A stretch of DNA of 64,000 bases from contig NZ_HG315690.1 of the NCBI RefSeq assembly GCF_000455345.1, positions 62,001 to 126,000 on the forward strand. Reading direction: 5' to 3'. Below the pieces are notes generated by a model. The model saw only the letters and a program-made list of their open reading frames with translations. It was not told the origin of the DNA and ran no database searches. Numbering within the stretch: the stretch's first letter is position 1; every line of letters starts with the position of its first letter. Positions 36,705 through 44,407 of the stretch are shown in pieces. A program made the position numbers and the translations under genes. This DNA comes from Halopiger goleimassiliensis. GTDB lineage: Archaea > Halobacteriota > Halobacteria > Halobacteriales > Natrialbaceae.

Positions 36705-37055
36705 GTGAGCGTCCCTGCGTCCGAAGCGGAGCTGTCCGAGGACGAACGCGCCGGCCTCGAACTGGTTCGCGAGACCGGTGGTATCCACCAGAGCGACTTC
36801 TGGAAGGAACTCGACGTCTCCTCGCGGAAGGGCAGCCGGATCGTCGAATCGCTCGTCGAGAAGGGACTCGTCGAGCGCGAGGAGACGGTCTACGACGGTC
36901 ACAACACCTACTACATCGCACCGACCGCACGCGATCTCGATTTCACGCTGTTGATGGCCGGCGACATGCTGTCGCCGTTCATCGGCGAGGAGGAAGTCGA
37001 CCCCAACAGCGACGCCTTCTCGCAGTGGATCATGAACCTCGCGTACGAAGAGTGA
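36705..37055 (+). CDS. Winged-helix transcription regulator (RosR/MarR-like)
   Basis: 116 residues. Helices SEDERAGLELVRETGG, HQSDFWKELDVSSRKGSRIVESLVEKGLVERE (recognition helix in SRKGSRIVES) and the wing YDGHNTYYIAP define a winged helix; the C-terminus DLDFTLLMAGDMLSPFIGEEE may dimerise. It resembles the redox-responsive haloarchaeal regulator RosR, but I rely on memory for that, so treat it as tentative. The GTG at 36705 was chosen over the GTG at 36696 because GGAGAGG lies eight bases before it as a ribosome site. Divergent from nothing; NRDE gene ends 72 bases upstream. Confidence 0.75.
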   Translation: MSVPASEAELSEDERAGLELVRETGGIHQSDFWKELDVSSRKGSRIVESLVEKGLVEREETVYDGHNTYYIAPTARDLDFTLLMAGDMLSPFIGEEEVDPNSDAFSQWIMNLAYEE

Positions 37056-37084
37056 GTTGTTGACGACGGCTCGTTTTTACGGAA

Positions 37085-37495
37085 TCAGTCGCGTCGGATC
37101 GCCCGTTCGATCCGAACGAACGGATCTCGATCCGACTCGTAGTGTGTGACGTCGCCGTCGACGGCCTCGAGGATCCGCCTGTGGACCTCGCGTGCGGCTC
37201 GCTGTTCGTCGGGCGAGAGGTCGTGGTGGCTGGCGAGGTCGGTCCAGAAGCTCCCCTCGAGCCAGGACAGCGTCTCCCGATCGGATCGGTAGACGACCGT
37301 CCGGTCCCGTGCGTCGTCGAACGAGAGGTGACAGCCCGTGAGCTGAGCTCTCGCGAGGACGGCGACCAGCTGGCGTCGCGAGACCGGCGCGTGGAGGGCG
37401 ACGTCGTCGATCGTTTCGCCGAAGTAGGCGTCGACGAGGTCGCAGGTCCGCGAAAATTCGTCGAAGGGAACGTCAGTGTCTCGTGTCCGGATCAT
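37085..37495 (-). CDS. Haloarchaeal protein of unknown function
   Basis: 136 residues. Helical, with CDLVDAYFGETIDDVALHAPVSRRQLVAVLARAQLTG near the N-terminus, reading in separate segments like a winged-helix or small alpha domain, then TVVYRSDRETLSWLEGSFW and DLSPDEQRAAREVHRRILEAVDG. No family was recognised. ATG 37495 (MIRTRDTD) was preferred over a start at 37534. Convergent with the winged-helix gene (29 bases between stops). Confidence 0.55.
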   Translation of the reverse strand: MIRTRDTDVPFDEFSRTCDLVDAYFGETIDDVALHAPVSRRQLVAVLARAQLTGCHLSFDDARDRTVVYRSDRETLSWLEGSFWTDLASHHDLSPDEQRAAREVHRRILEAVDGDVTHYESDRDPFVRIERAIRRD

Positions 37496-37566
37496 GGCAA
37501 CTCCTGCGGGAACCGTTACCTGATCGGACTTCAACGGGCGGCAAATACTTGGTGGCCGACGGCCCC

Positions 37567-38835
37567 TCAGGCCAGGGCGCTGGCAGCACGGATCAGGGTC
37601 CGCTCGCCGAAGGCGGGACCGACCAGCTGGAGGCCGACGGGGAGGCCGTCGGTCTCCCCGGCGGGGACCGAGATGGCGGGGAGGTCGGCGAGGTTGACCG
37701 GCGTCGTGTTGGCGTCCGCGAGGTACATCTGGAGCGGGTCGTCGAGGCTCTCGCCGAGTTCGAACGGCGGGACGGGCATCGTCGGCGAGGCCAGCACGTC
37801 CGCGTCCGAGAGCGCCTCGTCGAAGTCCTGTTTGACCCAGGCGCGGGCGTCCTGGGCTTTCTTGTAGTACTTGTCGTGGTAGCCGGCCGAGAGGGCGTAG
37901 GTGCCAAGCAGGATGCGTCGTTTGACCTCGTCACCGAAGCCCTCCTTGCGTGCCTGGGAGAAGGCCTCGTTCCAGTTGCCGTCGTAGCCACCCGAGGTTC
38001 CGTACCGGACGCCGTCGAACCGGGCGAGGTTGGAGGACGCTTCGGACATGGCGATCACGTAGTAGGCCTCGACGGCGTGTTCGACCGACGGCAGCGAGAC
38101 CTCGTGGTAGGAGGCACCCCGGTCCTCGAGGTCGGCGATGGCGTCCCAGAACGTCTCGCGGACGCCCTCGTCGGCCCCCTCGAGCAGTTCCGTGGGAACG
38201 CCGATGGTGAGTCCGTCGACGTCGCCCGTCGCGGCGTCCGCGTAAGTGGTCTCGTCGCCTTCCGACCGAGTAGTAGCATCGTTTTCGTCGCTGCCGGCGA
38301 TCACGTCGAGCAGTTCGGCGGCGTCCTCGACGGTATTCGCGAGGGGACCGATCTGCTCGAGGCTGTTGGCGTAGGCGACGAGGCCGTATCGGGAGACGAG
38401 GCCGTAGGTGGGTTTGATACCGACGACGCCGCAGAACGCGGCGGGACAGCGGATCGAGCCGCCGGTATCCGACCCGAGCGCGAGGTCCGCCTCGCCGGCC
38501 GCCACCGCCGCTGCCGAGCCGCCCGAGGAGCCGCCGGGGACGTGGCCGGGTGCGGCCGGGTTATCCGTCGGACCGAAGTAGGACGTCTCGGTCGTCGTCC
38601 CCATCCCGAACTCGTCCATGTTGGCCTTGCCGACGATGGTCGCGCCGGCATCTTTGAGTCGGGAGACGACCGTCGCGTCGTACGGCGGGACGTACTCCTC
38701 GAGCATGGCCGACCCGCAGGTCGTCCGGACGCCCGCCGTCGAGATGTTGTCCTTGACCGCGACGGTGCGGCCGGCGAGCGGGCCGTCCTCGGCCCCCTCG
38801 ATCGTCTCCTCGGTGATGAATACGTTCGCAGCCAT
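37567..38835 (-). CDS. gatA: Asp-tRNA(Asn)/Glu-tRNA(Gln) amidotransferase subunit A
   Basis: 422 residues of the amidase-signature family. GatA hydrolyses glutamine or asparagine and feeds ammonia to GatB for tRNA-dependent amidation, needed because most haloarchaea lack a full set of direct synthetases. The Lys-cisSer-Ser triad is visible in VAVKDNIST (Lys), GGSSGGSAAAVAAG and SDTGGSIRCPAAFCG (nucleophile serine and partner). It begins two bases after the gatC stop (ATG 38835, gatC ends 38837), so the two form one operon in the order gatC-gatA; gatB is not nearby. Confidence 0.95.
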   Translation of the reverse strand: MAANVFITEETIEGAEDGPLAGRTVAVKDNISTAGVRTTCGSAMLEEYVPPYDATVVSRLKDAGATIVGKANMDEFGMGTTTETSYFGPTDNPAAPGHVPGGSSGGSAAAVAAGEADLALGSDTGGSIRCPAAFCGVVGIKPTYGLVSRYGLVAYANSLEQIGPLANTVEDAAELLDVIAGSDENDATTRSEGDETTYADAATGDVDGLTIGVPTELLEGADEGVRETFWDAIADLEDRGASYHEVSLPSVEHAVEAYYVIAMSEASSNLARFDGVRYGTSGGYDGNWNEAFSQARKEGFGDEVKRRILLGTYALSAGYHDKYYKKAQDARAWVKQDFDEALSDADVLASPTMPVPPFELGESLDDPLQMYLADANTTPVNLADLPAISVPAGETDGLPVGLQLVGPAFGERTLIRAASALA

Positions 38836-38836
38836 A

Positions 38837-39115
38837 TCAGGAGACGTTCGGACCTTTGAAGTAGCCGTCCTCGGTTTCGGGGGCGTTACGCAGCGCGTCC
38901 TCGCTGTCGAGGGAGTCGCGTTCCTCGTCGGGTCGCATCACGTTCGCGAGGTCGGCCTCGCGGTCGACCTCGGGTACCTCGTCAAGCGTCTCGAAGTACT
39001 CGAGGATGTCCGCGAACTGCCGGGAGAACTGATCGACCTCGTCGTCGTCGAGATCGACCCGGGCGAGTTCCGCGACGTGACGGACCTCCTCGGGACTGAC
39101 GGCGTCGTCGCTCAT
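38837..39115 (-). CDS. gatC: Asp-tRNA(Asn)/Glu-tRNA(Gln) amidotransferase subunit C
   Basis: 92 residues, the normal GatC length. The N-terminal helix VSPEEVRHVAELARVDLDDDE and the following QFSRQFADILEYFETLDEV match the belt that wraps around the GatA-GatB interface and stabilises GatA. The C-terminus EDGYFKGPNVS carries the conserved '(Y/F)FxxPxV' ending. ATG 39115; gatA follows directly. Confidence 0.93.
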   Translation of the reverse strand: MSDDAVSPEEVRHVAELARVDLDDDEVDQFSRQFADILEYFETLDEVPEVDREADLANVMRPDEERDSLDSEDALRNAPETEDGYFKGPNVS

Positions 39116-39342
39116 ACCTGTTCGAACCGCCTTCCGGAGAGTAAGGGTTTCGATGTGTGATACGACCCGTCGTGGTTTGACCGAGGATCGACGGGCCTGT
39201 CCCGACGACGGGGCCGATACCCCCCGGACCCGTCGACGTATCGGTCCGGAGTCGTGATCGCCCCGGCGACGACGTCGCGGATTCGGGTCGGAAACCGGGT
39301 ATTATCGCGGGACCCCCAGTTCGGCGGTCGTATACTATCGCC

Positions 39343-39350
39343 AATTTTAA
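39343..39350 (+). promoter_or_regulatory. TATA-like element upstream of tfb
   Basis: AATTTTAA is the only strongly AT-rich block in the 296-base gap before the TFIIB gene. It lies 62-69 bases before the ATG at 39412, which would give a 5' leader of roughly 35-40 bases. Assigned by pattern only. Confidence 0.4.
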
Positions 39351-39411
39351 GTGACCGAGGCCGATTACTTCTTCCAGAGGTTTTCGACCGACGTTCGATC
39401 CGCCCGAGACA

Positions 39412-40386
39412 ATGACCGATTCCCCGATCCGAACTCGCAGCGACGAGCGACGTCAGACGGAACGCGCGGAGTCCGTCGACGAGCAAGACGAACGCGAACA
39501 GTGTCCGGAGTGTGGTGGCCGTCTCGTCTCGGACGCGGAACACGCGGAGACGGTCTGTGAGGACTGTGGGCTCGTCGTCGAAGCAGACGAGATCGACCGC
39601 GGCCCCGAGTGGCGCGCGTTCGACGCCGCCGAGAAGGACGAGAAGTCTCGCGTCGGCGCGCCGACGACGAAGATGATGCACGATCAGGGACTCTCGACGA
39701 ACATCGGCTGGCAGGACAAAGACGCCTACGGGAAGTCCCTCTCGAGCCGGCAGCGACAGAAGATGCAGCGCCTGCGCACCTGGAACGAGCGGTTCCGAAC
39801 CCGCGACTCAAAGGAGCGCAACTTGAAGCAGGCGCTGGGCGAGATCGACCGCATGGCGAGCGCGCTCGGCCTCCCCGAGAACGTCCGCGAAACCGCCAGT
39901 GTGATCTACCGCCGGGCGCTCGAGGAGGATCTCCTCCCCGGACGCTCGATCGAGGGCGTCGCCACGGCCGCGCTGTACGCCGCCGCGCGCCAGGCCGGCA
40001 CCCCGCGCAGCCTCGACGAAATCGCCGCCGTCTCCCGGGTCGAGAAGGACGAGGTCGCCCGCACCTACCGGTACGTCATCCGGGAACTCGGCCTCGAGGT
40101 CCAACCGGCCGATCCCGAGAGCTACGTGCCCCGGTTCGCGAGCGACCTCGACCTCTCCGAGGAGACCGAACGCCGCGCCCGACAGCTGCTCAAATCCGCG
40201 AAGGACGCGGAGATCCACAGCGGCAAGTCGCCGGTCGGGCTGGCCGCCGCGGCGGTGTACGCGGGTGCTCTGTTGACCAACGAGAAGGTGACCCAGAACG
40301 ACGTCAGCGACGTGGCGAACATCTCCGAGGTCACCATTCGCAACCGCTATCACGAACTCCTCGAGGTCGAGGAAGCGCCGGTCTGA
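39412..40386 (+). CDS. tfb: Transcription initiation factor IIB (TFB)
   Basis: 324 residues. The zinc ribbon CPECGGRL...CEDCGLVV (~28-50) recruits RNA polymerase; the B-reader/linker follows (DRGPEWRAFDAAEKDEKSRVGAP), and two cyclin folds occupy ~125-320 (SALGLPENVRETASVIYRRAL, then DLSEETERRARQLLKSAKDAEIHSGKSPVGLAAAAVY read in parts). Contacts BRE and TBP. Haloarchaea usually carry several TFB paralogues with overlapping regulons, so this may not be the only one. ATG 39412. Confidence 0.95.
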   Translation: MTDSPIRTRSDERRQTERAESVDEQDEREQCPECGGRLVSDAEHAETVCEDCGLVVEADEIDRGPEWRAFDAAEKDEKSRVGAPTTKMMHDQGLSTNIGWQDKDAYGKSLSSRQRQKMQRLRTWNERFRTRDSKERNLKQALGEIDRMASALGLPENVRETASVIYRRALEEDLLPGRSIEGVATAALYAAARQAGTPRSLDEIAAVSRVEKDEVARTYRYVIRELGLEVQPADPESYVPRFASDLDLSEETERRARQLLKSAKDAEIHSGKSPVGLAAAAVYAGALLTNEKVTQNDVSDVANISEVTIRNRYHELLEVEEAPV

Positions 40387-40476
40387 TGACCCAGGGATCG
40401 ACAATCACTCGTTAATCCGGACGTTCACGTCGGTAGTCAGGTCATACTGAACAGTACGTCACGCGTTGCGAACAGT

Positions 40477-40602
40477 ATGGAATGCGATAACTGCTACGCG
40501 GACGAGGTAGCGTACACGCTGCGGACGTATCCCGAGTCGGACGCGAGCGATCACGTCGAGTTGCACTTCTGTTCGACGGACTGTTTGCGCGTCTGGACGT
40601 AA
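40477..40602 (+). CDS. 41-residue zinc-finger protein
   Basis: A short gene read directly from the sequence: MECDNCYADEVAYTLR at the N-terminus and LHFCSTDCLRVWT at the end. Four cysteines in CDNC and CSTDC form a small treble-clef-like zinc finger resembling the DUF7576-type micro-proteins that are common in haloarchaea. The ATG at 40477 and TAA at 40600-40602 bound an uninterrupted frame with normal codon use. It lies between tfb and the denitrification island. Function unknown. Confidence 0.65.
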   Translation: MECDNCYADEVAYTLRTYPESDASDHVELHFCSTDCLRVWT

Positions 40603-40678
40603 CCGGCTCCGTCACTGGCGGGTGTAGAACAGCAGGTCCCGCGTGGAACGCCTCGAGGGGTCGCCGGCTGCCGTGGGC

Positions 40679-41263
40679 TTACGGCCCGTCCTCGAGGACG
40701 GGGCGGGTCTCCTCGTTGAACAGGTCGATCGCCCGGACGACCTGGGTCGGCAGTTCGGGTTGGGGGTCGGCCATCGCGGGTTCGTCGTCGGGGTCGGGCC
40801 AGCCGACGACCACCCGGCCGACGTTGCCGGCGACCTCGTGGGAGGTACAGACCTGCTGGGTGTCGACGTAGTCGTAGACGCCCGCCTGGTCGAACGTCCG
40901 CTCGTAGGACGAACCGACGCCCGACAGCCGTTCGCTCCCCCAGGGGTCGACCCCGTCGGGCGTTCGGTGCGGCCCGTGGCCGTCCTCGTGGTAGCCGGTG
41001 ACGTCGTGGCGGCCGGTCTCGACGAGCCACTCGACGGTCCCGCCTTCGACGACGTGGACCACCTGCGGTTCGAACTCCGGGTGTGGCTGGGAGTTCGCCG
41101 TCACCGTGATCCGGTGGGTTGGCGAGCCCAGTTCGCCCGTGCCGTCACCGTCCGTTTGCCACTCCTCGAGGCGTCGCTCCGCGTCCTCGAGACAGCCCGC
41201 GAGGGCGAGTCCGACCGCGGATGCGGACGCCTGCAGGACGGTACGACGGGAGACGTGGGTCAT
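40679..41263 (-). CDS. Halocyanin-domain blue copper lipoprotein, copy 1
   Basis: 194 residues. SRRTVLQASASAVG is a Tat signal with lipobox LAGC (C24). The plastocyanin-like domain begins TVTANSQPHPEFEPQVVHVVEGGTVEW; type 1 copper ligands are expected at H86 (GRHDVTG), C139 (QVCTSH) and H142. The axial Met of halocyanins (C-x2-H-x4-M) is replaced by Asn (N147, AGNVG). A 12-residue loop (DGVDPWGSERLSG) precedes the ligand loop. The acidic C-terminus ends NEETRPVLEDGP. It follows nirK1 by 57 bases, so the pair is probably co-transcribed, and halocyanin would donate electrons to NirK. Its 3' 210 bases are almost identical to copy 2. Confidence 0.88.
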   Translation of the reverse strand: MTHVSRRTVLQASASAVGLALAGCLEDAERRLEEWQTDGDGTGELGSPTHRITVTANSQPHPEFEPQVVHVVEGGTVEWLVETGRHDVTGYHEDGHGPHRTPDGVDPWGSERLSGVGSSYERTFDQAGVYDYVDTQQVCTSHEVAGNVGRVVVGWPDPDDEPAMADPQPELPTQVVRAIDLFNEETRPVLEDGP

Positions 41264-41320
41264 GGTTCTGGGGTGTCGGTAGTCGTGTTCGATGCGGCAC
41301 GAGCGAACGAGGACGCCGGG

Positions 41321-42403
41321 TTACTGCGGGTCCTCGTCGTAGATCTCGGGGTTCTCCTCGCCCTGGACGTCGACCACGGCGAGTGCGCCCTTGTGGACGA
41401 CCCGGCTGAGCGCGTGGTCGACGATTTTGACCGGGCCGGGGACGTGGAACTCCATCTCGCCGACCGTGGTCGTTCCGGGGGTGACCGGTGCCGTCTCGAT
41501 GTTCTTGTCGGGTTCCGATAGCAGGTCGCCGTCGCGGTAGTAGTTGCTCCAGACGTTGCCGATCGGGTGGAGCGCGCTGGTCAGGTTGGGACCGCCGTTG
41601 GCGAAGTAGACCCGGGCGGTTTCGCCGACTTCGGCCTCCATCGGTCCGACGCCGTCCTCGGTGAGCCCGTAGGCCTGGCCGTTGAACACCACGTACGTCG
41701 GATCTTCGCGTTTCATCGCGTCGAAGTCGAAGCCGTGGTGACCCTCTTCGCCGACTTTGCCGTCGGTGTAGAGCTCGTGCTGGCCGAGGTAGTACTCGTT
41801 GTCCACCTCGGGCAGGCCCTCCTCGGGTTCGACGAGGATCGTGCCGAACATGCCGGAGCTGATGTGGTGGTCCATGTTCGGGACCGCACAGTGGTAGATG
41901 AACGCCCCGGCGTACTCGGCCGTGAAGCTGATCTCGGCCGCCTTCTCGCCCGGTGTGATGGTGGTGGCGTCGGCACCACCACCGGGGCCGTAGACCGCGT
42001 GGAAGTCCACGTTGTGGAGGGTCATGTTCATCTCCTCCGGCACCTCGAATCGGAGGTTGACCCTGTCGCCCCGGCGGACGCGGACCATCGGCCCGGGCAC
42101 CTGGCCGCCGAAGGTCATGAAGTCGAACGTGACTCCAGGTTCGATCTCGGCGGTCACGCGCTCCGTCTCGAGCGTGATGTCGTGTTCCCGGGGTTCGTCC
42201 CAGTCGACCGGCGGCGGGATGTCGGTCGGATCGCGAGCGATCCTGTCGGCGTCCACAGGTTCGGCCGGAGCCAGCCCCTCGTCGGTCGGTTCGGGCTCTG
42301 GCTCTTCGGTGGTCGGACTGCCGAGGCAGCCGGCGACTGCCGCGATGCCGGTGATTCCTGCGCCCTTTACGAACGTTCGACGGTTGAGCCGGTTTTGGGT
42401 CAT
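41321..42403 (-). CDS. nirK: Copper nitrite reductase NirK, copy 1
   Basis: 360 residues. Reduces nitrite to nitric oxide outside the membrane. NRRTFVKGAGITGI is a Tat signal with lipobox VAGC (C26). Two cupredoxin domains: HNVDFH (130-135) carries the type 1 His, catalytic Asp (D133) and a type 2 His; YHCAVPNMDHHISSGMFG carries the type 2 His, the type 1 Cys (C172), His and Met; LHPIGNVW the active-site His; VDHALSRVVHKGAL the last type 2 His. ATG 42403 has GAGGAG as ribosome site; the 9 residues upstream in frame are rejected. A palindrome CGAACATGTTCG lies 77 bases before it. It is first in an operon with halocyanin 1. Confidence 0.93.
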   Translation of the reverse strand: MTQNRLNRRTFVKGAGITGIAAVAGCLGSPTTEEPEPEPTDEGLAPAEPVDADRIARDPTDIPPPVDWDEPREHDITLETERVTAEIEPGVTFDFMTFGGQVPGPMVRVRRGDRVNLRFEVPEEMNMTLHNVDFHAVYGPGGGADATTITPGEKAAEISFTAEYAGAFIYHCAVPNMDHHISSGMFGTILVEPEEGLPEVDNEYYLGQHELYTDGKVGEEGHHGFDFDAMKREDPTYVVFNGQAYGLTEDGVGPMEAEVGETARVYFANGGPNLTSALHPIGNVWSNYYRDGDLLSEPDKNIETAPVTPGTTTVGEMEFHVPGPVKIVDHALSRVVHKGALAVVDVQGEENPEIYDEDPQ

Positions 42404-42770
42404 TGTCTTTCTCCTCATTCCCATATACACCTCTCATATGTACACCAATTTCGTCTTTTCCTGAATGGTGGGAACTATCCGAACATGTTCGGCATGGGGG
42501 TCGTCAACGGCTCCATCGTCAACGGCTCTCGTCGAGGCTCCGCTGCTCGTGCGCTCCCTCGTCGAAACCGGTCCGAGACCCTCCGCTTTCGTCCGACGAG
42601 GAACCCGATCTCCGTGCGCGCCGTCCGTAACGCCCTCGACTAGCCGAACACGCCGACGTGGGATGGCTCCCACCAGCGGGTACCCGCGGAACGTACTCGC
42701 GTGATGGATCGTGGCTCGAACTCGACGATCGTGGACGCTGCTCCCGCCGAACCGTCGAGTCGGCCGAAAA
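42404..42770. other. Regulatory gap between nirK1 and DUF2249 gene 1
   Basis: 367 bases with no gene. It holds the nirK1 ribosome site and the palindrome at 42480-42491. Frames in it (for example from 42465 on the plus strand) have Ser/Arg-rich shadow composition. Confidence 0.5.
42480..42491. promoter_or_regulatory. Palindromic site CGAA-N4-TTCG upstream of nirK1
   Basis: CGAACATGTTCG, a perfect palindrome (perfect over 14 bases as CCGAACATGTTCGG), 77 bases before the nirK1 ATG. It is one of six exact copies in this island. Likely binding site of an HTH-10 regulator such as the one encoded at 48190. Confidence 0.65.
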
Positions 42771-43046
42771 TCAGTCGCCGGCCGCCGGGTTCCAGATAAC
42801 CGTCACGACTTCAGACTCGAATTCGACCGACTCGTAGGCGTAACCACGGTCGTCGAGTTTCGGGAAGAGGAACTGCGGGACGCGGTCGTTCCGCTGGACG
42901 AGGACCGTCTCGTCCGGGAGTTCCTCGAGCGTCTCGAGGGTGTTCTTCAGGGGTTCCGGCGGTCCCAGCGTTCGGACGTCGATCACCTCGCGCGGCCGTT
43001 CGGTCGGTGCGTCGGTGCGTTCGACGACGGTCGACGGTGACTGCAT
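42771..43046 (-). CDS. DUF2249 protein 1
   Basis: 91 residues. The DUF2249 (SirA/TusA-like) core is EVIDVRTLGPPEPLKNTLETLEELPDETVLVQRNDRVPQFLFPKLDDRGYAY, seen in parts as a VDVR-x-L-x-P strand-helix, a 'L-P' turn, and a helix before the second strand pair. TusA-like folds carry sulfur or bind metals, and DUF2249 genes often sit in denitrification clusters; the function is not settled. Its start ATG at 43046 has a near-copy of the island palindrome 39 bases upstream. Confidence 0.8.
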   Translation of the reverse strand: MQSPSTVVERTDAPTERPREVIDVRTLGPPEPLKNTLETLEELPDETVLVQRNDRVPQFLFPKLDDRGYAYESVEFESEVVTVIWNPAAGD

Positions 43047-43084
43047 ACAGCGAGGTTCGTGGGCTCGCTCCCTGTGTTTCGTCC

Positions 43085-43096
43085 CGGACGTGTTCG
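43085..43096. promoter_or_regulatory. Near-copy of the palindrome before DUF2249 gene 1
   Basis: CGGACGTGTTCG has one mismatch to CGAA-N4-TTCG and lies 39 bases before the DUF2249-1 start, the same distance as the exact sites before DUF2249-2, DUF2249-3 and the HTH-10 gene. The match in spacing supports it. Confidence 0.5.
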
Positions 43097-43212
43097 GGTA
43101 CGCGTATCGAGCGATCGCGTGGGTAGCGGAGGGGGAACCGCTCGAGGCTCGACGGTGAGTCGGAGAAAGGGAACGGTGCGAGAACCGAACGAAAACGGGT
43201 GTATCGAACGGC

Positions 43213-43881
43213 TCACAGCGCGACGTACAGCTGTCCGATGCCGGCGAGCACGAGCACGACGCCGGCGATGCGGATCACTCGATCGACGTGTTCGGCGATC
43301 CGCCCGGCGCTTATCGCGTACCCCGACGCCGTCGCGACCGTGGCGGCGACCATGAGCGCTCCGAACCCGGCGGCGTACGTCCCGAGCACCAGCGCTGCCT
43401 CGAACGGCGGCATGGTGAGCGATCGAAACGCCAGCCCCAGGAAAACGGGGAGGACGCAGGCTGTCGCCGCCAGGGCGTACATCGCGCCGAAGAGCCCGAA
43501 TCCGAGGACGGTCGATCGCCGTTCGGGCAGGAGGACGTGCACGGCACCGCTACCGCCGTACAGCACCCACAGCCCGAAGCCGATCAGGGCGACGCCGACG
43601 CCGTACTCGAACAGCGGCAGCGCCCGCTCGACCGTCTCGCCGGCCACGATCGCCGCGATCGACAGCACGCCGAGGACGGCCATCGCGCCGACGGCCGCCG
43701 CGATCCCGCGAGCGAGCGTCCCGGATAGCGGCGGCCTCGTCTCCTCGCCGGTCGCGGCGACGTAGTAACCGACGTACCCCGGAAGCAGGGCGTAGGCACA
43801 CGGCGAGAAGAACGTCGCCACGCCGACGCCGAGGGCGAACGCCATCGTCCCGAGGAGTTCGCCGCTCACCATCTCACCCAC
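43213..43881 (-). CDS. CcdA/DsbD-like transmembrane disulfide carrier
   Basis: 222 residues, six membrane helices. CcdA moves reducing power across the membrane by a pair of membrane cysteines, seen here in FFSPCAYALLPGYVGYY and ATACVLPVFLGLAF. It would reduce a thioredoxin-like partner outside the cell for copper-site or cofactor assembly. It overlaps the end of the TlpA gene by 8 bases, so the order SCO-TlpA-CcdA is one operon. Confidence 0.9.
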   Translation of the reverse strand: MGEMVSGELLGTMAFALGVGVATFFSPCAYALLPGYVGYYVAATGEETRPPLSGTLARGIAAAVGAMAVLGVLSIAAIVAGETVERALPLFEYGVGVALIGFGLWVLYGGSGAVHVLLPERRSTVLGFGLFGAMYALAATACVLPVFLGLAFRSLTMPPFEAALVLGTYAAGFGALMVAATVATASGYAISAGRIAEHVDRVIRIAGVVLVLAGIGQLYVAL

Positions 43882-44404
43882 CTCCCGCCGCGTCGATCGC
43901 CGATCGGATCTCTTCGGCGGACTTCCGGCCGCGCCCGGACCAGGTGACGACGTTGTTCTCGTCGAGGACGTACGCGTACGGGACCCCGGAGCCGTCGAGC
44001 GCCTCGGTCAGTTCGAGGTCGGTGTCGAGGGCGACCGGCCAGTCGCCGTCGTGTTCGCGCCACCACTCCGCGACGTCCTCGCGAGTGGTTGTGTTGCCGA
44101 TCGGCTCGCCCGTCACCGAGACGAACTGGACGTCGTCGCCGACCTCCTCGTGGACCCGGCCCAGCGGCTCCATCATGTCCTGGCAGACGCCACACCAGGT
44201 GGCGAACAGTTCGACGAACGTCACCCGGCCGGGTTCGGGGATCGTCGCGGTGCCGGCCTCGCTCCCGGGGGCGTCGATCGTCTCGAGGTCGACCGGTTCG
44301 ACGACCGCGTCGTCCTCGAGCAGGTCCCAGTCGCTGGCGGCGATCGCGCCGCCGCCGAGGGCGGCGAGGCCGGCGGCTCCGGCGATGACCTCGCGACGGC
44401 GCAT
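43874..44404 (-). CDS. TlpA-like thioredoxin, exported
   Basis: 176 residues. The N-terminus MRRREVIAGAAGLAALGGG is a Tat-like signal. The thioredoxin fold follows: VTFVELFATWCGVCQDMMEPLGRVHEEV gives the active C-G-V-C pair, and ALDTDLELTEALDGSGVPYAYVLDENN supplies the cis-Pro region. Probably keeps the SCO or cupredoxin cysteines reduced, with reductant from CcdA. Start ATG 44404 is three bases after the SCO stop (44408). Confidence 0.9.
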   Translation of the reverse strand: MRRREVIAGAAGLAALGGGAIAASDWDLLEDDAVVEPVDLETIDAPGSEAGTATIPEPGRVTFVELFATWCGVCQDMMEPLGRVHEEVGDDVQFVSVTGEPIGNTTTREDVAEWWREHDGDWPVALDTDLELTEALDGSGVPYAYVLDENNVVTWSGRGRKSAEEIRSAIDAAGGG

Positions 44405-44407
44405 GGG

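Noticed and set aside
41122-41320. A third gene between nirK1 and halocyanin1
   Set aside because: Halocyanin1's start at 41263 and nirK1's stop at 41321 leave 57 bases, with no room for one.
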